Source: Phyllobacterium zundukense
GTDB taxonomy: Bacteria > Pseudomonadota > Alphaproteobacteria > Rhizobiales > Rhizobiaceae
Length of the DNA: 64,000 nucleotides
Assembly: GCF_025452195.1 (NCBI RefSeq)
Contig: NZ_CP104972.1
Location: 496,001 to 560,000 of the forward strand
Direction of reading: 5' to 3'
This document shows, one piece after another, positions 1 to 8,156 of this stretch (positions are counted from its first letter, which is position 1; every line of letters starts with the position of its first letter). A program made the translations under genes and the position numbers. Under the pieces are notes generated by a model. The model ran no database searches. It had not been told where the DNA came from and saw nothing but the letters and a program-made list of their open reading frames with translations.

Positions 1-979
1 AGAAGATCAGTGACAAAATGACCAGAACTGGATTGAGCGTGAAACGCCGGGCGAGCAGCATGGGCGTAACGATTTCGCCTTCGATCAAATGGATCAATAG
101 GTAGAGCCCTGCGGGCAAAAAAGCTGTCCAGGTTCCATCGATGCCAAGCAGACCGACAAATACGAATATGGCTACACCAGCGAACGGACCCAGGATCGGC
201 ACATAGTTCAGGACAAAAGCCAAAACGCCCCACAAGATCGGATCGCCCAGGCCCGTTGCCCACATTGCCGTTCCGGTTGCAAGGCCCACCAACCCGTTCA
301 TAAAGGTGATGGTCACAAGATAGGCAGAGATATCTTGCTCAACCTGCTGTGACAGGGCGACCATCTGGCGCTTGTCGCTGAAACGGGGAATGATCTCGAC
401 GGTTCGCCGCAGGAACGTGTCGCCGGAAATCAAAAGAAAGAACAGGATCAAAATGGTCTCGAACAACCCGCTTGCGAAGTGCTGCGTTCCCTGGAGCAGG
501 ATAGCGGACAGATTGAAGCCGGCATCGGCTTGTCCGCCGTCGATTTGATGCATGAAATTCTGGAAGGTCTGGATCGGTTTGCTCAGAAAATGAAGACGTT
601 GTTGTAGCCTCTCAATACCTTCGGGCAGACGGCCTGCCCATGACGAGGCCGGCCCCGATACGGCAGCGCCAAGACCCACGATAAGACCAAATAAGGTCAG
701 AATGACCGTGAGTGCCGCAAGCGGTCGGGGGACGCGGAGCCTTTCCAGTTGCCGCATTCCCGGCTGGAACAGAAGCTTTAGAACGAACGCAAGAATGACT
801 GGCAGCAAGATCTCAGCGGCGACATAAGCCGCCGTCAAACTCGCGAGAATCAAGAGACAGGCCAGAATGACAAGCTTCGGATCGGCGGTGAAGGGTCCCG
901 CTTCTTTTGTCAGATCGGAGATGTCGACCGGCGTCGCTTTGCTGGTAGGAACAGTCCCAGAAAAGATTGACTTCCTCAT
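1..979 (-). CDS. AI-2E family transporter (PerM-like permease), partial
   Basis: Polytopic inner-membrane permease of the AI-2E/PerM family, running off the left edge, so its C-terminus is missing. Translating the minus strand from the ATG at 979 gives about 326 residues. An N-terminal hydrophobic pair (near residues 35-65) is followed by a TM segment, a periplasmic-like loop and several more TM segments. The family motif NYVPILGPFAGV and the later stretch GEIVTPMLLARRFTLNPV are both visible and characteristic. A strong GGAGG lies just upstream of the ATG. Substrate is unknown: members export AI-2 or other small solutes or act as Na+/H+ antiporters, and nothing here decides which. The family call is secure. 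Confidence 0.88.
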   Translation of the reverse strand, partial: MRKSIFSGTVPTSKATPVDISDLTKEAGPFTADPKLVILACLLILASLTAAYVAAEILLPVILAFVLKLLFQPGMRQLERLRVPRPLAALTVILTLFGLIVGLGAAVSGPASSWAGRLPEGIERLQQRLHFLSKPIQTFQNFMHQIDGGQADAGFNLSAILLQGTQHFASGLFETILILFFLLISGDTFLRRTVEIIPRFSDKRQMVALSQQVEQDISAYLVTITFMNGLVGLATGTAMWATGLGDPILWGVLAFVLNYVPILGPFAGVAIFVFVGLLGIDGTWTAFLPAGLYLLIHLIEGEIVTPMLLARRFTLNPVLVILSLIF

Positions 980-1832
980 CGATGCCTCCTCAAGCACGAC
1001 ACCTCGCGGTACCTGCAATTGCCGCCTCACCTCTAAATCCAAGCGAAGAATGAAGGCCTTCATCATCATTCTACGGAGTTTCTTCACCGGCAGACCTGTC
1101 GCGCACCGGTCGTAATGAGCGTTGGATGGGCGTATTTGTTCTTATCTCGTCATCCATCGCCTCAAGCGATTTTCTCATAATCTTGTCTCGGAGGGGCCCA
1201 GCGAAACGCTAGCCACGCCCCATGGATGTCGCTAAAACGCGCTGTTGTGAAAGCGGTTCCATCTTCGGAAAAGTGACGTCGCCCCGGGCGCTAAATCGCA
1301 ACGACACATTGGGATGACGATCGACACGCATTGGGAGAAATTGATGTGGACGCGTCGCTGCAAATGCCAGGTCCCGAACTATTCGACCGTCGCCGGGGTC
1401 GTGCGCTTTTCGGGTCAGAGCCGCATGACGATCTTCGCTCGATGCCTCAAAGTTTGGGACAAGTGTGGGCGACCCGCCGGCAGCCCGACTAAACCGGGCC
1501 ATTACTCGGCGAATAGCCATTTGTCACGGACGACATGGCTGGGTGCCAGTCTATAAGCTGTTGCCCCTAAAGTTAGAACACAAATCAAATCGGGTTTTTC
1601 CTGATGTCTTGGGGAGGTTTCCCCGTTTCTTCGACGTGGTGTGTTTGGAGCAACATGAACCAGGCATGCGTTAGCGGAACTTTGTTTTGGGGACAGGGTT
1701 GGCTATCGACGATGCCCGCAGCGCGCCGCCTATTGTCACACTATTTCAATAGGCTGGACTATATTTCCAAGTGGAACCAAGGGCGGCGTTGACCGTTTAG
1801 CTTTATGAAAGAAGCTTTCAAGGAGTTTACCC
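980..1832. other. Intergenic, no recognisable gene
   Basis: About 850 bases between the leftward permease gene and the rightward CsbD gene. Several short open frames exist on both strands, but none has a convincing start site, composition or recognisable family. The divergent promoters of the two flanking genes should lie at its ends. Confidence 0.4.
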
Positions 1833-2024
1833 ATGGGTAGCACAAGCGACAAAGTTTCCGGAATGGCCAATAAAGCAGCCGGCAATATCAAGCAGGCTGC
1901 CGGCAAGGCAACCGGTTCCAGGGAAATGCAGGCAAAAGGCAAGATGCAGGAGATGAAGGGCGAGGGCCAGGAGGCCAAAGGTAAAGCCAAGGATGCTGTG
2001 AAAAAGATCATCGATAAAGCGTAA
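1833..2024 (+). CDS. CsbD family stress protein
   Basis: Small (63 residues), highly charged, Lys/Ala/Gly-rich protein with the repeated pattern of CsbD proteins: DKVSGMANKAAGNIKQAAGK, then KGKMQEMKGEGQEAKGKAKD. CsbD proteins are abundant, largely unstructured general-stress proteins of unknown biochemical role. The ATG is preceded by AAGGAG at good spacing. It stands alone, about 60 bases upstream of a damaged HWE-kinase/receiver pair. Rhizobial general-stress regulation often involves HWE kinases, so the neighbourhood fits stress control, but no promoter was identified. Confidence 0.88.
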   Translation: MGSTSDKVSGMANKAAGNIKQAAGKATGSREMQAKGKMQEMKGEGQEAKGKAKDAVKKIIDKA

Positions 2025-2087
2025 TCCGGTTTCGGACCGGTTGTTTGGTCCGGCGCCGTACCGCGATCGAAGAGCCGGGAATGAATC

Positions 2088-3144
2088 TTGAGTAAAAAGA
2101 CAAGCAAGTCTGAAGATCAACTGGCCGCCGAAGCAGACGTTGACAGCTTTCGAAGAGACCTTGGCCCATTCGTTGTTGCCGCTGAACAAACGCGAATGGC
2201 GATGGTCTTTACCGATGCCAGGGAACCAGCCAATCCGATCATTTTTGCCAATGAAAGTTTCCTCGCACTATCGGGATATGAGCGTGACGAGGTCCTCGGT
2301 CAAAGTTTCAATTTCCTGATCGCGCACGCCTCCGATGCAGAGGATTGGCACAAATTGAAGCCGAGTTTGAAGGTCATTCGGGCGATGGCGCGGAAATTCG
2401 CTATCGACGCAAGGATAGCAGCGAGTTCTGGGCGGCGCTTTTCATCAGTCCCGTTCGCGATGAAGGCGGCGCGATTGTTCAGTATTTTGCTTCTTTCGTC
2501 GATCTCACCCGGCACAAGGAAGAAGAAGCTCACTCGAGGATGCTGATCAATGAGCTCAATCATCGCGTGAAGAATACCCTTTCAACCGCGCAATCGATTG
2601 TCTGGCAGGCCTTGCGGACGGCGACCGATCCCAACTTTAATTCGAGAGGCGATTGAATCAAGGTTGCACGCGCTGTCGCGGTCGCACGACATGCTTACGC
2701 TTACAAATTGGCAAAGCGTAGGTTTGCTCGATGTGGTCAACGATGCGCTGGAACCGTTCGTGGTGACAGACGGCCGCAAGGATCGCATTGTCATCAACGG
2801 CGACAACATTCAGTTCCACCCAAAGGCCGTTCTGGCGTTGGGGATCGCGCTCAACGAACTTGCAACCAATGCCGTGAAGTATGGTGCATTTTCCAATGGC
2901 ACGGGATCGGTCCTGATCCAGTGGAAACTTGAACCGACGCTGGAAGGCAAGGAGCTGATTCTGCTCTGGCAAGAGCAGCACGGACCAGCCGTGTTGCACT
3001 CCTTCCCGCAGGGGCTTTGGATCACGCATGATCGAAAACGGTTTAGCGCAGGAACTTGAAGGTGAAGTGCATCTCGATTACCGGCCGGAGGGCCTTGCTT
3101 GCACCATGAAATTTCCCGTTCCCCAAGATGCCCGCAATGGATAA
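2088..3144 (+). pseudogene. PAS-HWE histidine kinase, multiple frameshifts
   Basis: The conceptual protein carries an N-terminal PAS/LOV-like domain (FANESFLALSGYERDEVLGQ), a PAS-associated C-terminal segment (EIRYRRKDSSEFWAALFISP) and an HWE kinase core. The core shows the histidine motif NELNHRVKNTLST and the ATPase segment ALNELATNAVKYGAFS. These pieces lie in three reading frames. The frame changes near 2343, again near 2640-2650, and again near 3000, after which the usual ending GFGSRMIENGLAQELEGEVH can be read to the stop at 3144. The first codon is probably the TTG at 2088. The end overlaps the start of the intact receiver gene, as in coupled kinase-receiver pairs. Full-length kinase is unlikely to be made unless the shifts are sequencing errors. 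Confidence 0.85.
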
Positions 3145-3514
3145 ATTGCTCGCTGGCCGGCGCATCCTTGTCGTTGAGGACGAAGTACTGGTCCTTATGA
3201 TGATTGAAGACATGCTGGCTGACCTCGGATGCCGGTCTGTGACCACAGCGACCAGGGCCGATCACGCCGTTTCCCTGATTGAGAACCAATCTTTCGACGC
3301 AGCCATGCTGGACATGAACCTGAATGGCCAAACAAGCCGCTCTGTCGCAGACGCGCTCGCCATGCGGGCTGTCCCCTTTGTCTTCGCCACCGGCAATAGT
3401 ATCAAGGATATTTGGGATGGATACGGCGACCGGGCGATAATCCGAAAGCCATTCATGTTTGAGGAACTGGTCGATACGCTGACGTGTCTTTTGCGCAACT
3501 CATCTATGGGATGA
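3128..3514 (+). CDS. Single-domain response regulator
   Basis: A 128-residue stand-alone receiver. The acidic pocket is E17/D18 (LVVEDEVLVL), the phospho-acceptor is D62 (AAMLDMNLNG), the switch Thr lies in VFATGNS, and the conserved Lys is in IIRKPF. No output domain is present, so it probably acts as a phosphate shuttle or sink, or by protein contact, as receivers paired with HWE kinases do. Its start overlaps the 3' end of the broken kinase gene, which suggests translational coupling in the ancestor. A second start at 3137 is possible. It appears intact although its kinase is not, so another kinase might now feed it. Confidence 0.88.
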   Translation: MPAMDKLLAGRRILVVEDEVLVLMMIEDMLADLGCRSVTTATRADHAVSLIENQSFDAAMLDMNLNGQTSRSVADALAMRAVPFVFATGNSIKDIWDGYGDRAIIRKPFMFEELVDTLTCLLRNSSMG

Positions 3515-3672
3515 GATTCTTGAGCTCGGTTGGGTATGGCAAACTACGCATGCCGAAAAACCCAGACCGAGAATTTCCGGCTCCGGCAGACGTTGCCACC
3601 TGATCGCTAACCTAAGGTTGGGCGGGCGTGGGTGTTCATTCTCTGACGTGGATATCAGCCTCCTTTGCAGCT

Positions 3673-4474
3673 GGTGCTGTCACATTGTTTGAAGGGTAGA
3701 CGCATTAAGGCCCGTACTTAGAGTTTCAGACGAGCTGGCCACAGACGGCCTTCCACTGAGCCATGGCCTGCAGGCGGTGGTTGCGAATTTGGTTGGCAGA
3801 GGTTTTGTGTGATCTGGAACGAAGAGATTGCGGACGGCGGAGAACAGCGAACGAAATGCTGCAAGCTTTCTATTGAACGGAAGCCCTGTCGCATTCGTTC
3901 CCGCTTTCTAAACGGCAGATGAGAGTTCTCCGCCCGATTGTTCAAGCCTTTATGTGAGCGATGCTCGACATCCGGCATGACCTGGCGCTTTGCTGCTCGA
4001 TAGGAGCGGAGTTTATCGGTTATTATCCGCTTGGGTGAAAGGCCTTGTTTCTTCAAGAGCCGGGTCAGCAAACGTCTGGCCGCCTTAGTATTGCGACGTT
4101 TCTGGGCGATCTCATCGAGCACATAACCATCTTGATCGACAGCGCGCCATAGCCAGCATTTCATGCCATTGATGCAACTGCAACCTCGTCGAGATACCAG
4201 ACATCACTGCCCGAAGGTGACTTTCGGCGAACGCGCCGGGCATAATCGGAGCCATGTTTCCTGCCCCACCGGCGGATCGTTTCATAGGAGACAGCGATCC
4301 CGCGCTCGAGCAGCATTTCCTCAACGTGGCGCAGGCTCAACGGAAACCGGTAATAGAGCCAAACGGCGCGGGCGATAATCTCTGGCGGGAACCGGTGGTT
4401 TTTGTAATGGGCGATGGGCTGGTTCATCCAGAACCGTCTATCGATTCTTAAGCTAAAAACAATGTGACAGCACC
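3673..4474 (-). mobile_element. IS6-family insertion sequence (decayed)
   Basis: An 802-bp element bounded by perfect 18-bp inverted repeats: GGTGCTGTCACATTGTTT at 3673-3690 and its complement at 4457-4474. Size and terminal sequence fit the IS6 family. The flanking 8-mers differ, so no target duplication is visible; this is expected after cointegrate resolution, flanking deletion or age. The right end abuts the 3' tail of a substrate-binding-protein gene. Confidence 0.88.
3718..4427 (-). pseudogene. IS6-family transposase, frameshifted
   Basis: Begins at the ATG at 4427 (MNQPIAHYKNHRFPPEI) and reads through the N-terminal helix-turn-helix region (RHVEEMLLERGIAVSYETIR) to the first DDE aspartate in WYLDEVAV. 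The frame is then lost near 4163. It continues in another frame with KCWLWRAVDQDGYVLDE, the second Asp region (KRIITDKLRSY) and the catalytic Glu region (NNRAENSHLPFRKRER). A second shift near 3848 destroys the normal C-terminus. The protein cannot be functional as written. Confidence 0.85.
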
Positions 4475-4475
4475 C

Positions 4476-4601
4476 GCCCCACACATCAGGGATAAACTTT
4501 CAAAAAACGGGATCGAGGTCGTTGGTGGGTCTCCGGCTGAATTCGCTCAGTTTATTTCTTCCGAGCTTGAACGATGGGCTTGGCTCCGTACGTCCCCGTA
4601 A
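4476..4601 (+). pseudogene. TctC/Bug-type substrate-binding protein, 3' remnant
   Basis: Only the last 40 or so codons remain, open from the IS6 right end to the TAA at 4599-4601. They encode DKLSKNGIEVVGGSPAEFAQ followed by FISSELERW, the typical C-terminal pattern of tripartite tricarboxylate transporter binding proteins. No matching 5' portion was found on the other side of the IS6 element, so a flanking deletion is likely. Confidence 0.6.
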
Positions 4602-5138
4602 TGCAAGCCGTCCTTCAATCCCAACACAACAGGCCCCGACTAAGTCTAGGAGCAGGATACAGATAGAGTGTATCTCGACATGTTGAAGTTCCAGTCTGGA
4701 CGCGTCATTGACGCGCGGTGGTGGAGGCACCGCCCTTCTGGGGTGCCTCCACCACCGCGAAGCCATTCGACCGCCGGCGTGAGGACCAGCATGCATGGAG
4801 GGAGGCCCTCTGATTTACCCATAGAACCCGTACGTTCGCAAACTCTAACCAGAAACCGATTGATCTGACGTGTCGCTGGATCAGGAGTACATCCGGGTTC
4901 TTTGCGGCATCTCATCTGTAAAGTGGTTAGTCAGTCCTACACCGATCTTAAAATCGTATCGGATCGCTAGCGGTCTACCCGGGACCGCATTAAATCAATG
5001 TCGGCAGAAGTGGCCGACCAGCCAAGCGAGCGCAGTGATCAGTGCTTTTTAGGCCATCGGCTCGCATCAGATGATGTAAATCTGGAACGGTTCAGTTCCC
5101 CGGGCCTGAATAACCTCACCAGCGCTTAGGCGGCCTTT
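4602..5138. other. Intergenic, contains a strong hairpin, no gene recognised
   Basis: Non-coding in appearance on both strands. Apart from the perfect inverted repeat at 4714-4759, nothing recognisable was seen. Confidence 0.4.
4714..4759. repeat. Perfect 18-bp inverted repeat (hairpin)
   Basis: Arm CGCGGTGGTGGAGGCACC at 4714-4731 and its exact complement at 4742-4759 flank a 10-base loop. The stem is GC-rich and symmetrical, with no T tract on either side, so it does not look like a simple intrinsic terminator. It could be a REP-like element or a transcript-processing hairpin. Confidence 0.7.
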
Positions 5139-5243
5139 TTATTTTTCGTCTCGGAAAGGTCCGTTGAGCCAGAACAGATTGAAGTCACGGTCAAAGCCGA
5201 CACTGGACCGGAACAGTGGTGCGAAATTGGAATTTGCTGTCAT
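5139..5243 (-). pseudogene. Hsp20 small heat-shock protein, N-terminal remnant
   Basis: The frame encodes MTANSNFAPLFRSSVGFDRD followed by about 14 unrelated residues and a stop. The segment FAPLFRSSVGFDR matches the N-terminus of rhizobial Hsp20 proteins (IbpA/HspA type), which are normally about 140-160 residues. The alpha-crystallin domain is absent. The chosen ATG at 5243 sits eight bases after AGGAGG; an ATG two codons earlier is too close to the ribosome site. The gene is truncated, but its 5' regulatory leader survives. Confidence 0.6.
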
Positions 5244-5355
5244 AGTCATATCCTCCTTGAAGCAACATGACGCCGAGACGCCGAAGCTGACGCCTCCAGC
5301 GGTATCGATCCTACAGTCAGCGATCGACGCGGAATGATTTGGTTTGACAATTGGA
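5244..5355 (-). promoter_or_regulatory. ROSE-type RNA thermometer in the hsp20 leader
   Basis: Read on the minus strand, the roughly 100-nt leader has GC-rich hairpin-forming segments. It ends in UUGCUUCAAGGAGGA just before the start codon. ROSE elements end in a short hairpin where UUGCU-type sequence pairs imperfectly with the GGAGGA Shine-Dalgarno, including a G-G pair; the same pairing can be drawn here (UUGCUUC, AA loop, GGAGGA). This leader class is specific to rhizobial small heat-shock genes, so location and sequence agree. The structure was not computed. Confidence 0.6.
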
Positions 5356-5593
5356 GGAGTCAAGAAGGGCGCGCAAAAAATTATCGTTCCTCATCTTGAA
5401 ACATCGAAGAGAGCGTTAATTTGACATTGGCAGGCTTTGAGCGTAGCTATGCGTTGTCGATATTGCTTGTTTGACTTTTGTTATCGTGCGCTGGCAGCGT
5501 GCCCTGGACGAACTTCCCCCTTCAAAATCGAATTCATCATCCGCGATGCTTTCTGCGTTGCGGTATTTTAAAATTGCTATGAAAGGGTTCGTT

Positions 5594-5803
5594 ATGACCA
5601 CTGGCACAGTTAAATGGTTCAATTCCACAAAAGGCTTCGGCTTCATCCAACCCGATAATGGCGGGACTGACGCGTTTGTGCATATTTCCGCAGTTGAACG
5701 CGCAGGTATGCGTGAGATCGTTGAGGGCCAGAAGGTCGGATATGAGCTGGAACGCGACAACAAGTCTGGCAAGATGTCGGCTTGCAATCTGCAAGCGATA
5801 TAA
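5594..5803 (+). CDS. Cold-shock domain protein (CspA family)
   Basis: A 69-residue single cold-shock-domain protein that binds single-stranded RNA/DNA. RNP1 is KGFGFIQP and RNP2 is DAFVHIS, preceded by the usual opening [15 protein letters not shown]. Length matches the family. The ATG at 5594 is used because an upstream in-frame extension has no family resemblance. A long, relatively AT-rich region lies upstream, as is usual for csp genes with long 5' leaders, and an intrinsic terminator follows at about 5867-5900. Confidence 0.93.
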   Translation: MTTGTVKWFNSTKGFGFIQPDNGGTDAFVHISAVERAGMREIVEGQKVGYELERDNKSGKMSACNLQAI

Positions 5804-5866
5804 AATTTGGTGACTGCTTTCCTTTGACCACGGATGTACTGGCACTGTCGAAAGCAAGCTAAGCAG

Positions 5867-5900
5867 AAAGGTCAGGCATTTGTCTGGCCTTTTTTATTTT
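5867..5900 (+). terminator. Intrinsic terminator after the cold-shock gene
   Basis: AAAGGTCAG and CTGGCCTTT form a stem with one G-T pair around a short loop, followed immediately by a run of T residues (5889-5895) and an AT-rich tail. Confidence 0.75.
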
Positions 5901-5974
5901 CAAAGAACAGGGACCATCCAGCTGGGCCTCTGACAATGCTGAACAATAATTGATTCGTATCAACGGAGGTTTGG

Positions 5975-6250
5975 ATGCCAGACCCGGCTAATGAATTGCA
6001 GGCGATTAATACAGCGTGGCAAATTGCCATGCAGGAAATTTTACGGATGGTTGTTCGGGATATTTATAAAACGGGCGATGAAGGCATTTTCAAATCGCAC
6101 ATCAAACGTATTGAAGAGGCCGCCGTGGATAGTATTTATAGCGGCTTAATGCTTCGGGGAACTGACGAATGGACGGAAACGCTTGTCAAAGAGAAAGCCA
6201 GCAACTTCGTTACAACCCTGCTGACTTCATTCACATATGATCGGGCCTAG
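5975..6250 (+). CDS. Hypothetical 91-residue protein
   Basis: Not recognised. The product is soluble and mostly helical in appearance (EILRMVVRDIYKTGDEG), without signal peptide or membrane segment. The ATG at 5975 follows CGGAGGTTTGG, a strong ribosome-binding site. It stands alone between the cold-shock terminator and the IS1182 element, about 80 bases before the IS end. Coding potential is supported by the start site and the sensible amino-acid mix, not by any family match. Confidence 0.6.
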   Translation: MPDPANELQAINTAWQIAMQEILRMVVRDIYKTGDEGIFKSHIKRIEEAAVDSIYSGLMLRGTDEWTETLVKEKASNFVTTLLTSFTYDRA

Positions 6251-6332
6251 CAGCGACCAGAACTCGGTGAGAGATGCTTATTCCCCAGCACACCCCATGC
6301 ATGGCAATCAACTCCACGCAGTGTCCTCTTTG

Positions 6333-7919
6333 GGCCGATATTGTTGAAAAACTCGGCATTGCCGATGCTTGGGACGCGTGATTCAATCCTCTGAGTGATT
6401 TGCAGGGGATCAGGCGAATGATGGGATGTCAGGCGGTTTCGGCGCAGCTCTTCTACGACTTCTGCCTCGATGATTATGTCCCTGCGGACCATCTGCTGCG
6501 CGGGATCGATCGTCACCTCGATCTCGATAGCGTTCGAGCACAGTTGAAGCCTTTTTATAGCAACACTGGGCGGCCCTCAGTTGATCCTGAGCTGATGATG
6601 CGAATGCTGATTATCGGCTACAGCATGGGTATCCGGTCGGAACGGCGACTTTGCGAGGAGGTCCATCTCAATCTCGCATATCGGTGGTTTTGCCGCCTTG
6701 GCCTGGACGGAAAGGTACCGGATCATTCCAGCTTTTCGAAGAACCGTCATGGCCGGTTCCGGCAAAGTGATATCCTCCGGCACATGTTTGAGACTGTGGT
6801 GGAACGGTGCCTTGCCCAAGGGCTGGTGGGAGCAGAAGGCTTTGCGGTTGATGCCAGCCTGATCGCGGCGGACGCCAATAAGCAGCGTTCGGTGCCCGGC
6901 ACTGAATGGAAAGCCGAAGACGATGCTGGCCGCTCGGTTCAGGAATATCTGGCGGTTCTGGATGACGCGGCTTTTGGCGCTGCCTCGCCGGTGACGCCGA
7001 AGTTCATTTCGCAATCCGACCCGGCAGCTCAGTGGACAGGTGCTCATAAGGGGCATGCCTTCTTCGCCTACGCCACCAATTATCTGATCGATACTGATCA
7101 CGGTGTCATCCTTGACGTCGAGGCTACGCGAGCGATCCGTCAGGCGGAGGTCGGAGCATCCCGCACGATGATCGACAGAACCGAGAACCGCTTCGGCTTG
7201 AAGCCAGGCTATCTGGCAGCCGACAGCGCTTACGGTTCTGCTGACAATCTTGCCTGGCTAGTCAAGGAAAAGGACATCGCGCCGCACATTCCGGTGTTTG
7301 ATAAATCCAACAGGACCGACGGGACCTTCTCGCGTTCGGACTTCACCTGGGATGGCGAGAATGATCGCTACATCTGCCCGGCAGGCGAAGAGCTCAAGCA
7401 GTTTCACCGAACCTATGCATCGCCCAGATCGGGGATAACGAGTGAAGGGACGCGGCTCTATCGCGCCAGCAAAAAGAACTGCGACGCCTGCGAATTCAAA
7501 CAGCGCTGCTGCCCGAATGCGCCTGCTCGCAAGGTGCCGCGTGATCTCAACGAAGATGCCCGCGATGTCGCCAGAGCTATTGCCGCCACACCCGCTTACG
7601 AGCGGTCCCGGCATCGCCGCAAGAAGGTCGAGATGCTCTTCGCTCACCTCAAACGCATTCTCCGGATGGCGCGTTTGAGGCTGCGAGGTCCATGTGGTGC
7701 GCGAGACGAATTCCTGCTTGCAGCAACCGCCCAGAACCTCAGAAGGCTGGCGAAACTCAGACCACAAAGGCCACCACACGGCGTCATTGCTGCATAAAAG
7801 CGGCCAGAAAGGATACCCTACGCGAAAGTGCGGGGCAGATAGCCCATCATCCCTACCGGAAGGATGCTGCAACAGCCCGATGAACAGCTACCTGGCCGAG
7901 TTTTTCAACGATATCCGCC
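6333..7919 (+). mobile_element. IS1182-family insertion sequence
   Basis: About 1,587 bp bounded by 25-bp imperfect inverted repeats with 23 matches. The left end reads GGCCGATATTGTTGAAAAAC at 6333; the right end is the complement of GGCGGATATCGTTGAAAAAC ending at 7919. It carries one intact transposase gene. No convincing target duplication was seen. The right end cuts into a short frame resembling a PilZ domain. Confidence 0.8.
6418..7797 (+). CDS. IS1182-family transposase
   Basis: A 459-residue DDE transposase. It has the family N-terminal DUF772-type region (AQLFYDFCLDDYVPADHLLR, then MLIIGYSMGIRSERRLCEEV and PDHSSFSKNRHGRF). The first catalytic Asp is in GFAVDASLIAADANK, the second in YLAADSAYGSADN, and a Cys-rich insert (KKNCDACEFKQRCCP) follows. 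The C-terminal region (RRKKVEMLFAHLKRIL) carries the catalytic Glu. The ATG at 6418 follows GGGGATCAGGCGA. No frameshift is visible, so the element may be active. Confidence 0.92.
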   Translation: MMGCQAVSAQLFYDFCLDDYVPADHLLRGIDRHLDLDSVRAQLKPFYSNTGRPSVDPELMMRMLIIGYSMGIRSERRLCEEVHLNLAYRWFCRLGLDGKVPDHSSFSKNRHGRFRQSDILRHMFETVVERCLAQGLVGAEGFAVDASLIAADANKQRSVPGTEWKAEDDAGRSVQEYLAVLDDAAFGAASPVTPKFISQSDPAAQWTGAHKGHAFFAYATNYLIDTDHGVILDVEATRAIRQAEVGASRTMIDRTENRFGLKPGYLAADSAYGSADNLAWLVKEKDIAPHIPVFDKSNRTDGTFSRSDFTWDGENDRYICPAGEELKQFHRTYASPRSGITSEGTRLYRASKKNCDACEFKQRCCPNAPARKVPRDLNEDARDVARAIAATPAYERSRHRRKKVEMLFAHLKRILRMARLRLRGPCGARDEFLLAATAQNLRRLAKLRPQRPPHGVIAA

Positions 7920-8156
7920 GGATGCGGCCAGTATGATCGCCTTGAACGGATACGTTGGCTTTGACAGTCTCCATACGCGAATTGACGAGGACAATTGCGA
8001 GAACGACGTTTCGATCTCACCGACCTCCGGCTGTCGCCTTCCACGTTGCACGTCCAGAACCCAGCTGGAGGATCGGCGGAAAATCGCCGGCATGAGATCA
8101 TGCTTGAAAGCACGCTCTCGATTGGATGTCGAAATGAAATACGTGACATCGGTCAA
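7920..8156 (-). pseudogene. Possible PilZ-domain remnant cut by the IS
   Basis: On the minus strand a frame beginning near 8156 encodes NRERAFKHDLMPAIFRRSSS, reminiscent of the basic start and first strands of short rhizobial PilZ proteins. Later PilZ-like strands (LAIVLVNSRMETVKA) are readable only in another frame, and the IS1182 right end interrupts the rest at 7919. PilZ domains bind c-di-GMP, and a GGDEF-EAL gene sits just upstream. The match is by eye and weak; it may be non-coding. Confidence 0.3.

Noticed and set aside
1209..1520. Minus-strand 103-codon frame upstream of the CsbD gene
   Set aside because: Arg/Pro/Ser-rich with no homology-like pattern or ribosome site; treated as non-coding.
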